Assembly (NCBI GenBank): GCA_030043505.1
Contig: JASHXN010000071.1
Coordinates: forward strand, 1 to 8,070
Source of the DNA: Thermoplasmata archaeon
Lineage (GTDB): Archaea > Thermoplasmatota > Thermoplasmata > UBA184
Direction of reading: 5' to 3'
DNA length: 8,070 bases
Position numbers and translations under genes: made by a program. The notes under the pieces are model-generated. The model worked only from the letters and a program-made list of their open reading frames with translations, was not told where the DNA came from and ran no database searches. How positions within the stretch are numbered: the first letter of the stretch is position 1; each line of letters begins with the position of its first letter. Of this stretch, positions 1-6,630 are shown piece after piece.

Positions 1-624
1 GACCCCGGCGTCGTGCGTCACGACGACCATCGTCTGCTGGTACCGCCGGTTCAGCTCCCGCAGCAGGGAGATCACGTCCTGCGACCCTTCCGCATCCAGG
101 TTCCCGGTCGGCTCGTCCGCCCAGACGATCGCCGGATGGGCGACCAGGGCTCGGGCGAGGGAGACCCGCTGCTGCTGACCCCCGGAGAGCTCGGACGGCC
201 GATGCCCGAGGCGCTCCCCGAGCCCCATCTGCGTCAAGATCGCTCGCGCTTCGGCCCGGGCCTCCTTGGCCGGTCGACCGGCGATCAACAGCGGCATCTC
301 GACGTTCTCTTCGGCCGAGAGGATCGGGAGGAGGTTGTACGACTGAAAGACGAAACCGGTCCGACGCGCGCGATACTCGCTCTTGGCGGCGTCGGGCATC
401 GTGTGGATGTTCGTGCCTTCCACGGTGACGCTGCCGCGGGAGATGTCGTCGAGCCCGCTGAAACAGTTCAGGAACGTCGTCTTCCCGCAGCCCGAAGGAC
501 CCATGACGGCGAGGATCTCGCCGCGGAGGATCTCGATGTTGATCCCGCGGAGGGCGGGAACGGCGGTCTCCCCGGCCCCGTAGACCTTCCAGACGTCGTG
601 GCCGACGACGACCGGCTCGCTCAC
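1..624 (-). CDS. ABC transporter ATP-binding protein, MacB/LolD-like, partial
   Basis: This is the nucleotide-binding subunit of an ABC transporter of the MacB/LolD/SalX type, which works at the inner face of the membrane with a FtsX/MacB-like permease. 208 codons are visible, and the last 20-30 residues of the usual 225-235 run off the left edge. Seen in order: Walker A GPSGCGKTT (residues 42-50), Q-loop FQSYNLLP (93-100), signature LSGGQQQR (146-153), Walker B ending WADEPTGNLD (168-177) and switch His in VTHD (202-205). All catalytic residues are intact. The DEPTGNLD form and the roughly 50-residue helical spacing are typical of this family. The start is a GTG at 622-624, the only start codon available in frame before upstream sequence that does not look coding; only a weak GGAAGG lies close upstream. 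A permease gene probably follows beyond position 1. The substrate cannot be told. Confidence 0.95.
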   Translation of the reverse strand, partial: MSEPVVVGHDVWKVYGAGETAVPALRGINIEILRGEILAVMGPSGCGKTTFLNCFSGLDDISRGSVTVEGTNIHTMPDAAKSEYRARRTGFVFQSYNLLPILSAEENVEMPLLIAGRPAKEARAEARAILTQMGLGERLGHRPSELSGGQQQRVSLARALVAHPAIVWADEPTGNLDAEGSQDVISLLRELNRRYQQTMVVVTHDAGV

Positions 625-698
625 GGCACCTTCCGGTCGTGCATCCTGCGGACTCCTTCGACCGGGCGATCCGGGCCGGGGCGGGCGTACGGCGACAT
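621..698 (-). other. Possible 25-codon leader ORF ahead of the ABC ATPase
   Basis: An ATG at 696-698 opens a 25-codon frame ending in TGA at 621-623. That stop overlaps the ATPase start as GTGA, the same junction seen between real genes in this window. A second in-frame ATG at 642-644 has GGAG 8 nt upstream and would give only 7 codons (MHDRKVP). A weak A/T-rich element (cctaaacc, about 729-735) lies about 30 nt before the first ATG, which would suit a leaderless transcript. The peptide is Arg/Pro-rich with no recognisable motif. It may be a translational-coupling leader for the GTG start or simply chance in high-GC DNA. I lean towards chance. Confidence 0.2.
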
Positions 699-841
699 CT
701 GCGGGGGCGGGTCAGCGGAGCGGACGGTTTAGGCCCTTCGGAGCGGGCAGGGCCGCGGCCGCCGGAGGCGCGGAGAGTCTGGCCCGACAGGTTTCCGCGT
801 GCGGCAGGACACCGACCGGGCGCGAACGATGGCCGGACGCC

Positions 842-856
842 CGGGGGGTCCCCCCG
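842..856. repeat. Perfect G6-T-C6 palindrome upstream of the pirin TATA box
   Basis: CGGGGGGTCCCCCCG has seven-base arms around a single central T and sits directly before the BRE/TATA-like element of the pirin gene. As RNA it could not form a hairpin with a normal loop, so a protein-binding dyad on DNA is the likelier function, if it has one. In a genome this GC-rich, a G/C-only dyad could also be chance. Confidence 0.45.
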
Positions 857-895
857 AAGCTTTAAGTTACCATTATCTATCCGATAACCCGAGGT
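855..895 (+). promoter_or_regulatory. Archaeal-type promoter and ribosome binding site of the pirin gene
   Basis: The A/T-rich box TTTAAGTT (861-868) stands out in GC-rich surroundings and is preceded by CGAAGC (855-860), which resembles an archaeal TFB recognition element with paired A residues. Transcription would be expected about 25 nt beyond the box centre, near 889. That gives a leader of roughly 13 nt containing GAGGT (891-895), 7 nt before the ATG. The spacing of all three elements agrees, which supports both the promoter and the start codon at 903. The box core also reads as CTTAAAG on the other strand, so minus-strand firing is possible, though far from the ATPase start. Confidence 0.6.
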
Positions 896-898
896 AAC
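866..898. repeat. Nested inverted repeat between TATA box and pirin start codon
   Basis: Outer arms GTTACC (866-871) and GGTAAC (893-898) enclose inner arms TTATC (873-877) and GATAA (883-887) around a 5-nt loop. The spacers are unequal: 1 nt on the left and 5 nt on the right. The repeat covers the predicted transcription start and part of the GAGGT ribosome binding site, a usual place for archaeal repressors to bind. Most of the left arm should lie upstream of the transcript, so an operator is more likely than an RNA hairpin. No regulator gene is visible in the window. Confidence 0.4.
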
Positions 899-902
899 TC
901 AA

Positions 903-1778
903 ATGCCCGAACCTCTCCGATCCATCGCTCGCCGATTTCCCCCGATCCCCACCCGCGAAGGCGCCGGAGTACGGCTGAGCCGTTCGTTCTCCAACGCGGA
1001 GGTGCCGCTGTTCGACCCGTTCCTCCTGCTCGACCGGTTCGGCTCCGCGAACCCGGAGGATTACCTGGCCGGCTTCCCCTGGCATCCGCACCGGGGCATC
1101 GAGACGATCACCTACGTGCTCCACGGGCGCGTCGAGCACGGCGACACGCTCGGCAACTCGGGCGTCATCGCGAACGGGGATGTCCAGTGGATGAACTCCG
1201 GTAGCGGCATCGTCCACCAGGAGATGCCGAAGCGGACGGACGGCACGTTCGCCGGCTTCCAGCTCTGGCTCAACCGGCCGGCCCGCGAGAAGATGTCCTC
1301 CCCCGGCTACCGGGGCCTCACGCACGAGGAGATCCCTCACGTCCCCACGGAGCGGGGCGGCGAAGTGAAGATCGTCGCCGGGTCGTTCGGCGGGGTCGAA
1401 GGGCCGGTCCGCGGCATCGCGGTGGAACCGGAGTACCTGGACATCCGCCTCACGCCGGAGGAGACGCTCGAGCTTCCGATGCCGGCCGGCCGGACCGGGT
1501 TCGCCCACGGGATCGACGGGAGCGGCACGTTCGACGGCGACGACGGCGCTCCGCTCCCGGCGGGGGAGACCGCCCTCTTCGGAGCCGGCGGCCGCGTCCG
1601 GGCCCGGGCCGGCCCTCAGGGGATGCGGTTCCTGCTCGCGTCGGGGCGCCCGCTCCACGAGCCGGTCGCCTGGTACGGCCCGATCGTCATGAACACGCGG
1701 GACGAGCTCGCCACCGCGATGCTCGAGCTCCGCCGGGGCGATTTCGTCAAGGAGCGGCGCCCGACGGTCGAGGAGTAG
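903..1778 (+). CDS. Pirin family protein (bicupin)
   Basis: This is a 291-residue pirin, the full usual length. Pirins are metal-binding double-cupin proteins; bacterial YhhW and human pirin show quercetin 2,3-dioxygenase activity, while other members act through protein partners. Family marks: GAGVRLSRSF (20-29), DPFLLLDRFG (38-47), FPWHPHRGIET (58-68) and MNSGSGIVHQEMP (97-109). The four expected metal ligands are present as H61, H63, H105 and E107, so the N-terminal cupin should bind Fe(II). The C-terminal cupin (from about residue 170) has the usual degenerate form, including a GRPLHEPVAWYGPIVMNT segment (247-264). No signal peptide is seen, so it is cytoplasmic. The start is set by GAGGT 7 nt upstream and the promoter ahead of it. 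It is transcribed alone, towards the arginine operon, and its last 32 bp overlap the end of lysK. The physiological substrate is unknown. Confidence 0.95.
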   Translation: MPEPLRSIARRFPPIPTREGAGVRLSRSFSNAEVPLFDPFLLLDRFGSANPEDYLAGFPWHPHRGIETITYVLHGRVEHGDTLGNSGVIANGDVQWMNSGSGIVHQEMPKRTDGTFAGFQLWLNRPAREKMSSPGYRGLTHEEIPHVPTERGGEVKIVAGSFGGVEGPVRGIAVEPEYLDIRLTPEETLELPMPAGRTGFAHGIDGSGTFDGDDGAPLPAGETALFGAGGRVRARAGPQGMRFLLASGRPLHEPVAWYGPIVMNTRDELATAMLELRRGDFVKERRPTVEE

Positions 1779-2805
1779 ACCCCGCCGCGAGCCGCGCGAG
1801 CGTCCTGCGGAGCACGCGCGCCGCGCGGCCCAGCTCCGCGACCGAGAGCGACTCGCGCGACGTGTGGTCGAGCCGGGAGTCCCCGGGACCGTAGGCGACC
1901 CCTCCGATCCCCCAGGCCCGCGCCACGATGTTCAGGTCGGAGGTCCCCGCGCGACGCCAGAGCGTCGGGCGGCCGCCCTCCTCCCGGATCGCCGCGCAGA
2001 GGGCGACGGCGGCCGGGTCGGTGCGTGCGGTCTCCGTCGCTTCGATCCGGGCGACCGGACGGATCGACGCGGACGGTTCGAGCCGACGCAACGTCGCAAG
2101 AACGTCGGCGGAGGCAACCCCCGGCGGGAGCCGGACGTCCACGGTCACGCGGCTCGTCTCGGGGTCGTCCGTCGGCGAGCTCTCCAGCCCCACGACCTTG
2201 GCGGAAAGGGATCGGAACGGAGAAGGGCCGGCGTGCCGCGCGGCGAGTGTCGGCAACTGCTGGGCCCACGCGACCGCCGCGTCCCCGGACGTAGGGTGGG
2301 GCGACGACCAGTGCTCCCTGCGGGCTCGGAACGTCGCAACGAACCGCAGATCCCCCTTGTAGCCGACCGTGACCCCGTCCCAGCCGCTCGGCTCCCCGGC
2401 GATCAGGGCATCGGGCGGAGGGGACCGCACCAGGCCGCGGGCGCCGAGACTGTCGGTCTCCTCCCGCACCGCGGCGACGATCCGGAAGGTGCCGGGTCCC
2501 GCGAACTCCGCGCCACCGAGCAACGCCGCCGCGAGCGCCCCCTTCGCATCGACCACCCCTCGCCCGTGGATCTTGCCCTGGCGCCGCACGACGGGCCGGT
2601 TCCCGGGAACGGTGTCGATGTGACCGAGGAACAGTACGAGCGGGCGCCCGACCCCGCGCTCGGCGACGCCGTTCCCCGTGCGGTCCCGCCGGGCCCGATA
2701 CCCGAGCTCCCGCGCGAGGCGGACGAACTCCCCGACCGCGCCGCGCTCCTGTCCGGAGGGGCTGTACTGCCGGGCGAGCCGGGTGAGCACGGTCGCCTCA
2801 TCCAT
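1747..2805 (-). CDS. lysK: [LysW]-ornithine/lysine hydrolase (LysK, M20 family)
   Basis: This metal-dependent deacylase cuts the isopeptide bond between the LysW C-terminal Glu and ornithine (or lysine), freeing the amino acid and recycling the carrier. It does the job of ArgE. The 352-residue protein has the M20 layout: catalytic domain with GHIDTVPG (61-68; H62 ligand, D64), VDAKGA (85-90; bridging D86), REETDS (114-119; E115 base, E116 ligand) and GEPSG (137-141; E138), then a lid/dimerisation domain from about 152, then the late ligand H314 in DHTSRESLS. Its size fits LysK rather than the longer peptidases. The ATG at 2803-2805 overlaps the argD end by 8 bp and has GGAGG (2815-2819) 9 nt upstream. 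It is the last gene of the operon, and its 3' end overlaps the pirin gene by 32 bp. The loop in the lid domain reads EHWSSPH, with Trp after the first His. Confidence 0.93.
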   Translation of the reverse strand: MDEATVLTRLARQYSPSGQERGAVGEFVRLARELGYRARRDRTGNGVAERGVGRPLVLFLGHIDTVPGNRPVVRRQGKIHGRGVVDAKGALAAALLGGAEFAGPGTFRIVAAVREETDSLGARGLVRSPPPDALIAGEPSGWDGVTVGYKGDLRFVATFRARREHWSSPHPTSGDAAVAWAQQLPTLAARHAGPSPFRSLSAKVVGLESSPTDDPETSRVTVDVRLPPGVASADVLATLRRLEPSASIRPVARIEATETARTDPAAVALCAAIREEGGRPTLWRRAGTSDLNIVARAWGIGGVAYGPGDSRLDHTSRESLSVAELGRAARVLRRTLARLAAGSTPRPSGAAP

Positions 2806-3958
2806 GCGGCAGCGCCTCCGCGAGCGCGCTCAAGCCGTCGGCCCAATCGCGCTCGTCGATGATCAGCGGCGGCAGGAGCCGCACGACCGTCGCTCCGGCC
2901 GAGATCGCGAGGTAGCCCCGTTCCTGGAGGGTGGCGAGCACGGGGGCCGCACGGTCCCGGAGCTCGATCCCCCAGATCAACCCCACGCCCCGGACCTCAC
3001 GGACGCGGTCCGTCGGAAGCGCGGCGAGCCGCGGAGCGGCGAACGCGCCGAGCGCGGCGGCCCGCTCGTCGAGCCGCTCCTCGACGAGGACGGAGAGCGC
3101 GGCGAGCCCGGCCGCGCAGGCGAGCGGGTTGCCGCCGAACGTAGAGTGGTGGCTCCCCCGGAACGCCGCCTCGGCGGCCGCGGTCGTGACGGTAGCGCCG
3201 ATCGGGACCCCGCCCGCGAGCGACTTCGCGAGCGTGAGGACGTCGGGCACGACCCCGGTGTGCTCGAACGCGAACCGGCGGCCGGTACGGCCGAGCCCGC
3301 ACTGCACCTCGTCGAACCCCAGCAACGCTCCGACGCGATCGCACGCGGCCCGTGCCGTTCGGAGATACTCGGGCGTCGCGACGTGGACCCCGCCCTCACC
3401 CTGGACCGGCTCCAGCAAGACCAGCGCGGTGCGCTCGTCGACCACCGCCTCCAACGCGGCCGGTTCGTTGAACGGCACGTGGACGAAGTCGGGGACGAGC
3501 GGCTCGAACGGCTCGCGGAGCTCGCGACGCCAGGTCGCGCTCAACGCGCCGAGCGTGCGCCCGTGGAAGCCGCGACGCGCGGCGACGACCTTCGGCCGGC
3601 CGGTCGCCGAGCGAGCGATCTTAATCGCTGCCTCGACCGCTTCGGTCCCGGAGTTCGACAGGAACACCCGCGCGAACGACGCCGGGAGGAGGCCGAGGAG
3701 CCGATCGACGAACTCCGTGCGGACCGGGTTCTCGTAGCCGGAGCCGACGTAGAGCAGACGGGACGCCTGCTCCTGGACGGCCCGCACGACCGCGGGATGG
3801 CACGCGCCCAGGCTGCCGACCCCGTGGGTCGCGCCCAGGTCGACGTACCGCCGGCCGTCGGGGCCGTAGAGCGAAGCCCCCGAGCCGCGATCGAGGGCGA
3901 GGCGGGAGCGTCCCGCCTCGCCGAACTCCCCGTGGCTCCGGCTCGGATTCGCGGTCAT
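2798..3958 (-). CDS. argD: [LysW]-glutamate/aminoadipate semialdehyde aminotransferase (ArgD/LysJ)
   Basis: This PLP-dependent class III aminotransferase converts LysW-bound glutamate semialdehyde to LysW-ornithine, or the aminoadipate analogue to LysW-lysine, with glutamate as donor. It has 386 residues, normal for the ArgD/LysJ group. Visible motifs: SNSGTEAVEAAIK (101-113, cofactor phosphate loop), GFHGRT (130-135, ring stacking), EPVQGEGG (183-190), FDEVQCGLGRTG (215-226; D216 pairs with the pyridine N), AKSLAGG with the Schiff-base lysine K245, and HSTFGGNPLA (271-280). The frame stays open far upstream, antisense-free but inside argB; the true start is the ATG at 3956-3958, which overlaps the argB stop as ATGA and gives a family-like N-terminus. 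No strong Shine-Dalgarno lies at normal spacing, so translation probably depends on coupling to argB. Confidence 0.95.
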   Translation of the reverse strand: MTANPSRSHGEFGEAGRSRLALDRGSGASLYGPDGRRYVDLGATHGVGSLGACHPAVVRAVQEQASRLLYVGSGYENPVRTEFVDRLLGLLPASFARVFLSNSGTEAVEAAIKIARSATGRPKVVAARRGFHGRTLGALSATWRRELREPFEPLVPDFVHVPFNEPAALEAVVDERTALVLLEPVQGEGGVHVATPEYLRTARAACDRVGALLGFDEVQCGLGRTGRRFAFEHTGVVPDVLTLAKSLAGGVPIGATVTTAAAEAAFRGSHHSTFGGNPLACAAGLAALSVLVEERLDERAAALGAFAAPRLAALPTDRVREVRGVGLIWGIELRDRAAPVLATLQERGYLAISAGATVVRLLPPLIIDERDWADGLSALAEALPHG

Positions 3959-4749
3959 ACGAAGACGGTCCCCGTCCCGGCGAGAGCGTCCGCGACCGGC
4001 GTCGTCGCCCCGGAGGGGGCCAACACGACTCGGGTCACCCCGGCGTCGAGCGCCGCGCGGGCCGCGAGGAGCTTCTTGCGCATCCGTCCGCGGGCGAGGG
4101 CGAGCGAGGCGTCGAAGTCGGCCTTCTCCACGCGCGGAACGACGCTCGTCGGATCGTCGACGTTTCGGAGGAGTCCCGGCACGTTGGTGAGGAGGATCAG
4201 CGCCTCGGCGTGCAACGCCCCCGCGACCGCGGCCGCCGCGGCGTCCGCGTCGACGTTCACCACCTCCCCGTCGGCGGTGACCGCGGGCGGTCCGACCACG
4301 GGGACGATGCCGGCGTTCAGCAGCGCCCGGAGGAGGGACGCGTCGACCGCTTCGATCGTCCCCGAAAGGTCGTCCGCCAGCCGTACGACCTTCCCGTCCT
4401 GGACCGCCCGCGCGCCGGTCTTTCGCCGCGCGAGCAGCAGCCGGCCGTCGACGCCGGAGAGGCCGACCGCCCGTACCCCCCGGGCGCCGAGCGCTGCGAC
4501 GAGCTGGGTCTGGACCCTCCCCGCCAGCGCGAGGACGACGGTCTCCATCTGCGCCGCGTCGCACCGGCGGGAGACGACCCCGCTCGGGCTCGTGTAGTAC
4601 GTCGACGGGCGTCCGAGCTGTTCGCCGAGGCGGTCGATCTCCTCCGACCCGCCGTGGACCAGCACGGCGTCGTTTCGGCCGGCGAGGTCGGCGAGCACCG
4701 GCGCGACGGCGTTGCCGGCCGCCCCCCCGACCTTGACGACGATCGTCAC
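3955..4749 (-). CDS. argB: [LysW]-glutamate/aminoadipate 6-kinase (ArgB/LysZ)
   Basis: This amino-acid kinase phosphorylates the side-chain carboxylate of glutamate (or 2-aminoadipate) held on LysW, using ATP. The 264-residue length is right for LysZ/ArgB. Motifs seen: VVKVGGAAG (4-12; K6, G8, G9), VHGGSEEID (31-39), the LysZ-type segment VSRRCDAAQMETV (59-71) where N-acetylglutamate kinases also bind substrate, GLSGVDGRLL (96-105), VNVDADAAA (164-172), LTNVPGLL (187-194) and GRMRKKLLAA (221-230), whose lysine pair sits near the ATP phosphates. The overall pattern is closer to Thermus LysZ than to bacterial acetylglutamate kinase. The start is GTG (4747-4749), 7 bp after the argC stop. The gap itself is a G-rich run that can serve as ribosome binding site. 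The end overlaps argD by 4 bp. No N-terminal arginine-feedback helix is present. Confidence 0.94.
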   Translation of the reverse strand: MTIVVKVGGAAGNAVAPVLADLAGRNDAVLVHGGSEEIDRLGEQLGRPSTYYTSPSGVVSRRCDAAQMETVVLALAGRVQTQLVAALGARGVRAVGLSGVDGRLLLARRKTGARAVQDGKVVRLADDLSGTIEAVDASLLRALLNAGIVPVVGPPAVTADGEVVNVDADAAAAAVAGALHAEALILLTNVPGLLRNVDDPTSVVPRVEKADFDASLALARGRMRKKLLAARAALDAGVTRVVLAPSGATTPVADALAGTGTVFV

Positions 4750-4756
4750 GTCCCCC

Positions 4757-5782
4757 CTAGATCGGGTGGAGGCCCGCGAACTCGAGGCCCCGCGTCTCGG
4801 GAAACTGGAAGCGGACGTTGAAGCACTGGACCGCGCCGCCCGCCGCCCCCTTCCCCAGATTGTCGAGCGCGCCGAGCAGCACCGTGCGCCCGTGCTCGGG
4901 GTCGGCCGCGAACCCGACGTCGCAGAAGTTCGTGCCGCTCAGGATCTTCGGTTCGGGCTCTCGGTGCAGCCCGTCGGGGTCGTGGACGAGACGGACGAAC
5001 GGCTCGCTGCCGTACGCCGCGCGGTACACTTTCCAGAGCTCCTTGTCGTCGGGGGCGGCGTCGCCGAGCGCGTGGACGGTCGCGAGCACCCCGCGCACCG
5101 CCTCGACGCCGTGGGCGGTGATCGCGGCGGCGACCCCGGTCTCCTGCTCGACCTCGGCGGCGTGGCGGTGCCCCGCCGGGGCGTACGCCCGCATCGCCCC
5201 CGACCGCTCGGCGTGCTGCCCGGCCGGCCCGGGGTCGTGGCCGCTCGCCGAGGAGCCGCTCTTGGCGTCCACGACCGCCCGGACCGATCCGTTCGGCCGG
5301 GAGGCGGCGAACGGACGGAGGGCGAGGATCGTCGCCGTCGCGATGCACCCGGGGACCCCGACGAGCCGGGCCCGACGGAGCTCGTCGCGGTGGAGCTCGG
5401 GCAGCCCGTAGACCGCCTCCCGCAACAGCTCCGGGTGCGGATGTTCGCGGTGATAGTAGCGAGGGTACTCCGCCGGCGCGCGGAGCCGGTGGTCCGCCGA
5501 CAGGTCGAACACCGGTGCGCCGGGCGCGAGGAGCGACGGCATCTCGTCCATCGCGCCCCCGTGGGGGGTCGCGAGGAAGAGAGCCTCCGCCGGGCGAAGC
5601 TCCGCCCGCTTGCTGAACGTCAGGCCGGTGACCTTGCGCAGGTTCGGGTGGGCGCGCGCCACGGGCCGCCCGGCCATCGACTCGCTCGTCACCTGCGTGA
5701 CGGTGACGTCCGGGTGCCCCAGCAACAGGCGGAGCAGCTCGCCGCCGACGTACCCGGAGCCGCCGACGATCGCGACGTTCAC
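4757..5782 (-). CDS. argC: [LysW]-glutamyl/aminoadipyl phosphate reductase (ArgC/LysY)
   Basis: This NADPH-dependent reductase turns the LysW-bound acyl phosphate into the semialdehyde. The 341 residues carry the Rossmann motif GGSGYVGGELLRLL (7-20), FLATPHGGAM (69-78), catalytic Cys146 in VPGCIATAT, SGSSASG (175-181), the substrate-binding YAPAGHRHAAEVEQ block (200-213; His205 is the likely acid-base residue) and a C-terminal GALDNLGKGAAGGAVQ (304-319). All key residues are present. The start is GTG at 5780-5782, which overlaps the argX stop as GTGA. The open frame continues upstream, but only as a shadow inside argX, and the family N-terminus begins exactly here (MNVAIVGGSG). There is no good Shine-Dalgarno, so coupling to argX is likely. 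Confidence 0.95.
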   Translation of the reverse strand: MNVAIVGGSGYVGGELLRLLLGHPDVTVTQVTSESMAGRPVARAHPNLRKVTGLTFSKRAELRPAEALFLATPHGGAMDEMPSLLAPGAPVFDLSADHRLRAPAEYPRYYHREHPHPELLREAVYGLPELHRDELRRARLVGVPGCIATATILALRPFAASRPNGSVRAVVDAKSGSSASGHDPGPAGQHAERSGAMRAYAPAGHRHAAEVEQETGVAAAITAHGVEAVRGVLATVHALGDAAPDDKELWKVYRAAYGSEPFVRLVHDPDGLHREPEPKILSGTNFCDVGFAADPEHGRTVLLGALDNLGKGAAGGAVQCFNVRFQFPETRGLEFAGLHPI

Positions 5783-6630
5783 CGGCGACCGACCCCGACC
5801 GCGTAGTCGACGATCGCCCCGGCGACGTCGGCCCCCGTCGCGGCGCTCAGGGCACGGAACTCCGGGGTCGGATTCACTTCGTGGACGACGAGGCCTCCCG
5901 GCGCCTCCATCAGGTCCACGGCGAGCACCCCGCCTCCCATCGCCTCGGCGGCGCGGAGGGCGAGCTCCTTGAGCTCGGGCGTCACCGGGGCGGCTTCGGT
6001 GCTCGCCCCCCGGGCCGCGTTCGTGCGCCATTCGGCCGACCGGCGGTACATCGCCGCCACCACCCGGTCCCCGACGACGAACGCTCGCAGGTCCCGGTCG
6101 GGTTTCCGGACGAACTCCTGGACGTAGAAGATCGAGTGGACGGGCGCCCCGAGGGCGCTCTTGTGCTCGACGATCTGTTCGGCGGCGGCCGCGTCGTCGA
6201 CCTTCGCCATCAGGCGTCCCCACGAACCGACCGCGGGTTTGAGGACCGCCGGATAGCCGACCGCCTCGACGGCCTTCAGCGCGGCCTCCGGGGAGAGCGC
6301 GACGACGGTCCTCGGCGTCGGGATCCCCCGCTCCGCGAGGCGCAGGGAAGCGCGGATCTTGTCGCCGGCGAGCTCGAGCACCTCGGGTCGGCTGATCACC
6401 GGGACGCCGTAGTGCGCGTAGCAGAGGGCCGCGTAGAGCGCCCGCGTGTGGCTGACCGACCGGTTCAGGACGACGTCGGGGAGGTCCGACGGCCGGTCCA
6501 GCCCGAACGTCACCTCGCCGTCGTCCAAGCGCTGCACGGCGACGCCGCGCTGCTCGGCGGCCGCGAGGATCGCCTTCTCGTCCGGGCGGACGATGGTCGT
6601 GAACAGCCCGAGCCGGAACCCGTTACTCAC
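5779..6630 (-). CDS. argX: LysW-glutamate (or aminoadipate) ligase, ATP-grasp (ArgX/LysX)
   Basis: This RimK-like ATP-grasp enzyme joins the alpha-amino group of glutamate (or 2-aminoadipate) to the C-terminal Glu of LysW, which protects it for the next steps. It has 283 residues, normal for LysX/ArgX. Seen: substrate-loop VRPDEKAIL (14-22), SVSHTRAL (58-65), GDKIRASL (89-96; K91), LKPAVGSWGRL (130-140; K131 and a glycine loop over ATP), FYVQEFV (168-174), DLRAFVVG (180-187), WRTNAARG (201-208), VDLME (238-242) and EVNPTPEF (251-258; E251 and N253 Mg ligands). It is clearly colinear with Thermus LysX, which as I recall reads EVNHTMEF at the last site. That difference lies where the substrate sits, so specificity is not settled by sequence. 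Context with argH favours glutamate. The GTG start overlaps lysW by 8 bp. Confidence 0.94.
   Translation of the reverse strand: MSNGFRLGLFTTIVRPDEKAILAAAEQRGVAVQRLDDGEVTFGLDRPSDLPDVVLNRSVSHTRALYAALCYAHYGVPVISRPEVLELAGDKIRASLRLAERGIPTPRTVVALSPEAALKAVEAVGYPAVLKPAVGSWGRLMAKVDDAAAAEQIVEHKSALGAPVHSIFYVQEFVRKPDRDLRAFVVGDRVVAAMYRRSAEWRTNAARGASTEAAPVTPELKELALRAAEAMGGGVLAVDLMEAPGGLVVHEVNPTPEFRALSAATGADVAGAIVDYAVGVGRR

Larger units (their letters stand above)
625..902. other. Divergent intergenic region between ABC ATPase and pirin
   Basis: These 278 bp separate two divergently transcribed genes, so they must hold both promoters. The right end (842-898) is organised: a G/C palindrome, a BRE/TATA-like element, a nested inverted repeat and a Shine-Dalgarno site. 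The part from about 735 to 840 is GC-rich and shows no gene, RNA or repeat that I can support. The plus-strand open frame through 639-887 has no ribosome binding site or recognisable protein, and it runs across the promoter. Confidence 0.7.

Noticed and set aside
13..732. Plus-strand frame of 239 codons opposite the ABC ATPase
   Set aside because: The minus strand holds every ABC ATPase motif in order; this frame also runs into the intergenic region.
639..887. 82-codon plus-strand frame in the intergenic region
   Set aside because: No ribosome binding site, no recognisable protein, and it runs through the pirin promoter and dyad.
873..1658. 261-codon minus-strand frame opposite pirin
   Set aside because: Shadow of the pirin gene, whose metal ligands and promoter are clear.
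1779..1800. Possible terminator between pirin and lysK
   Set aside because: The GC-rich stretch has no T run on either strand and lies inside lysK.
2798..4564. N-terminally extended argD of 588 codons
   Set aside because: The extension is an out-of-frame copy of argB; the ATGA junction at 3955-3958 gives a normal-length enzyme.
2678..4597. 639-codon plus-strand open frame opposite argD, argB and lysK
   Set aside because: It is antisense to three genes with full catalytic motifs, spans their junctions, and is Arg/Pro/Glu-rich low-complexity sequence. In high-GC DNA the opposite strand often lacks stops.
4712..5806. 364-codon plus-strand frame opposite argC, and similar frames at 5881-6759 and 6871-8019
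   Set aside because: They mirror argC, argX/lysW and argH and show no domain, while the minus strand encodes recognisable enzymes throughout.
4757..6223. N-terminally extended argC of 488 codons
   Set aside because: The extra part is out-of-frame argX sequence; the family N-terminus starts at the GTG overlapping the argX stop.
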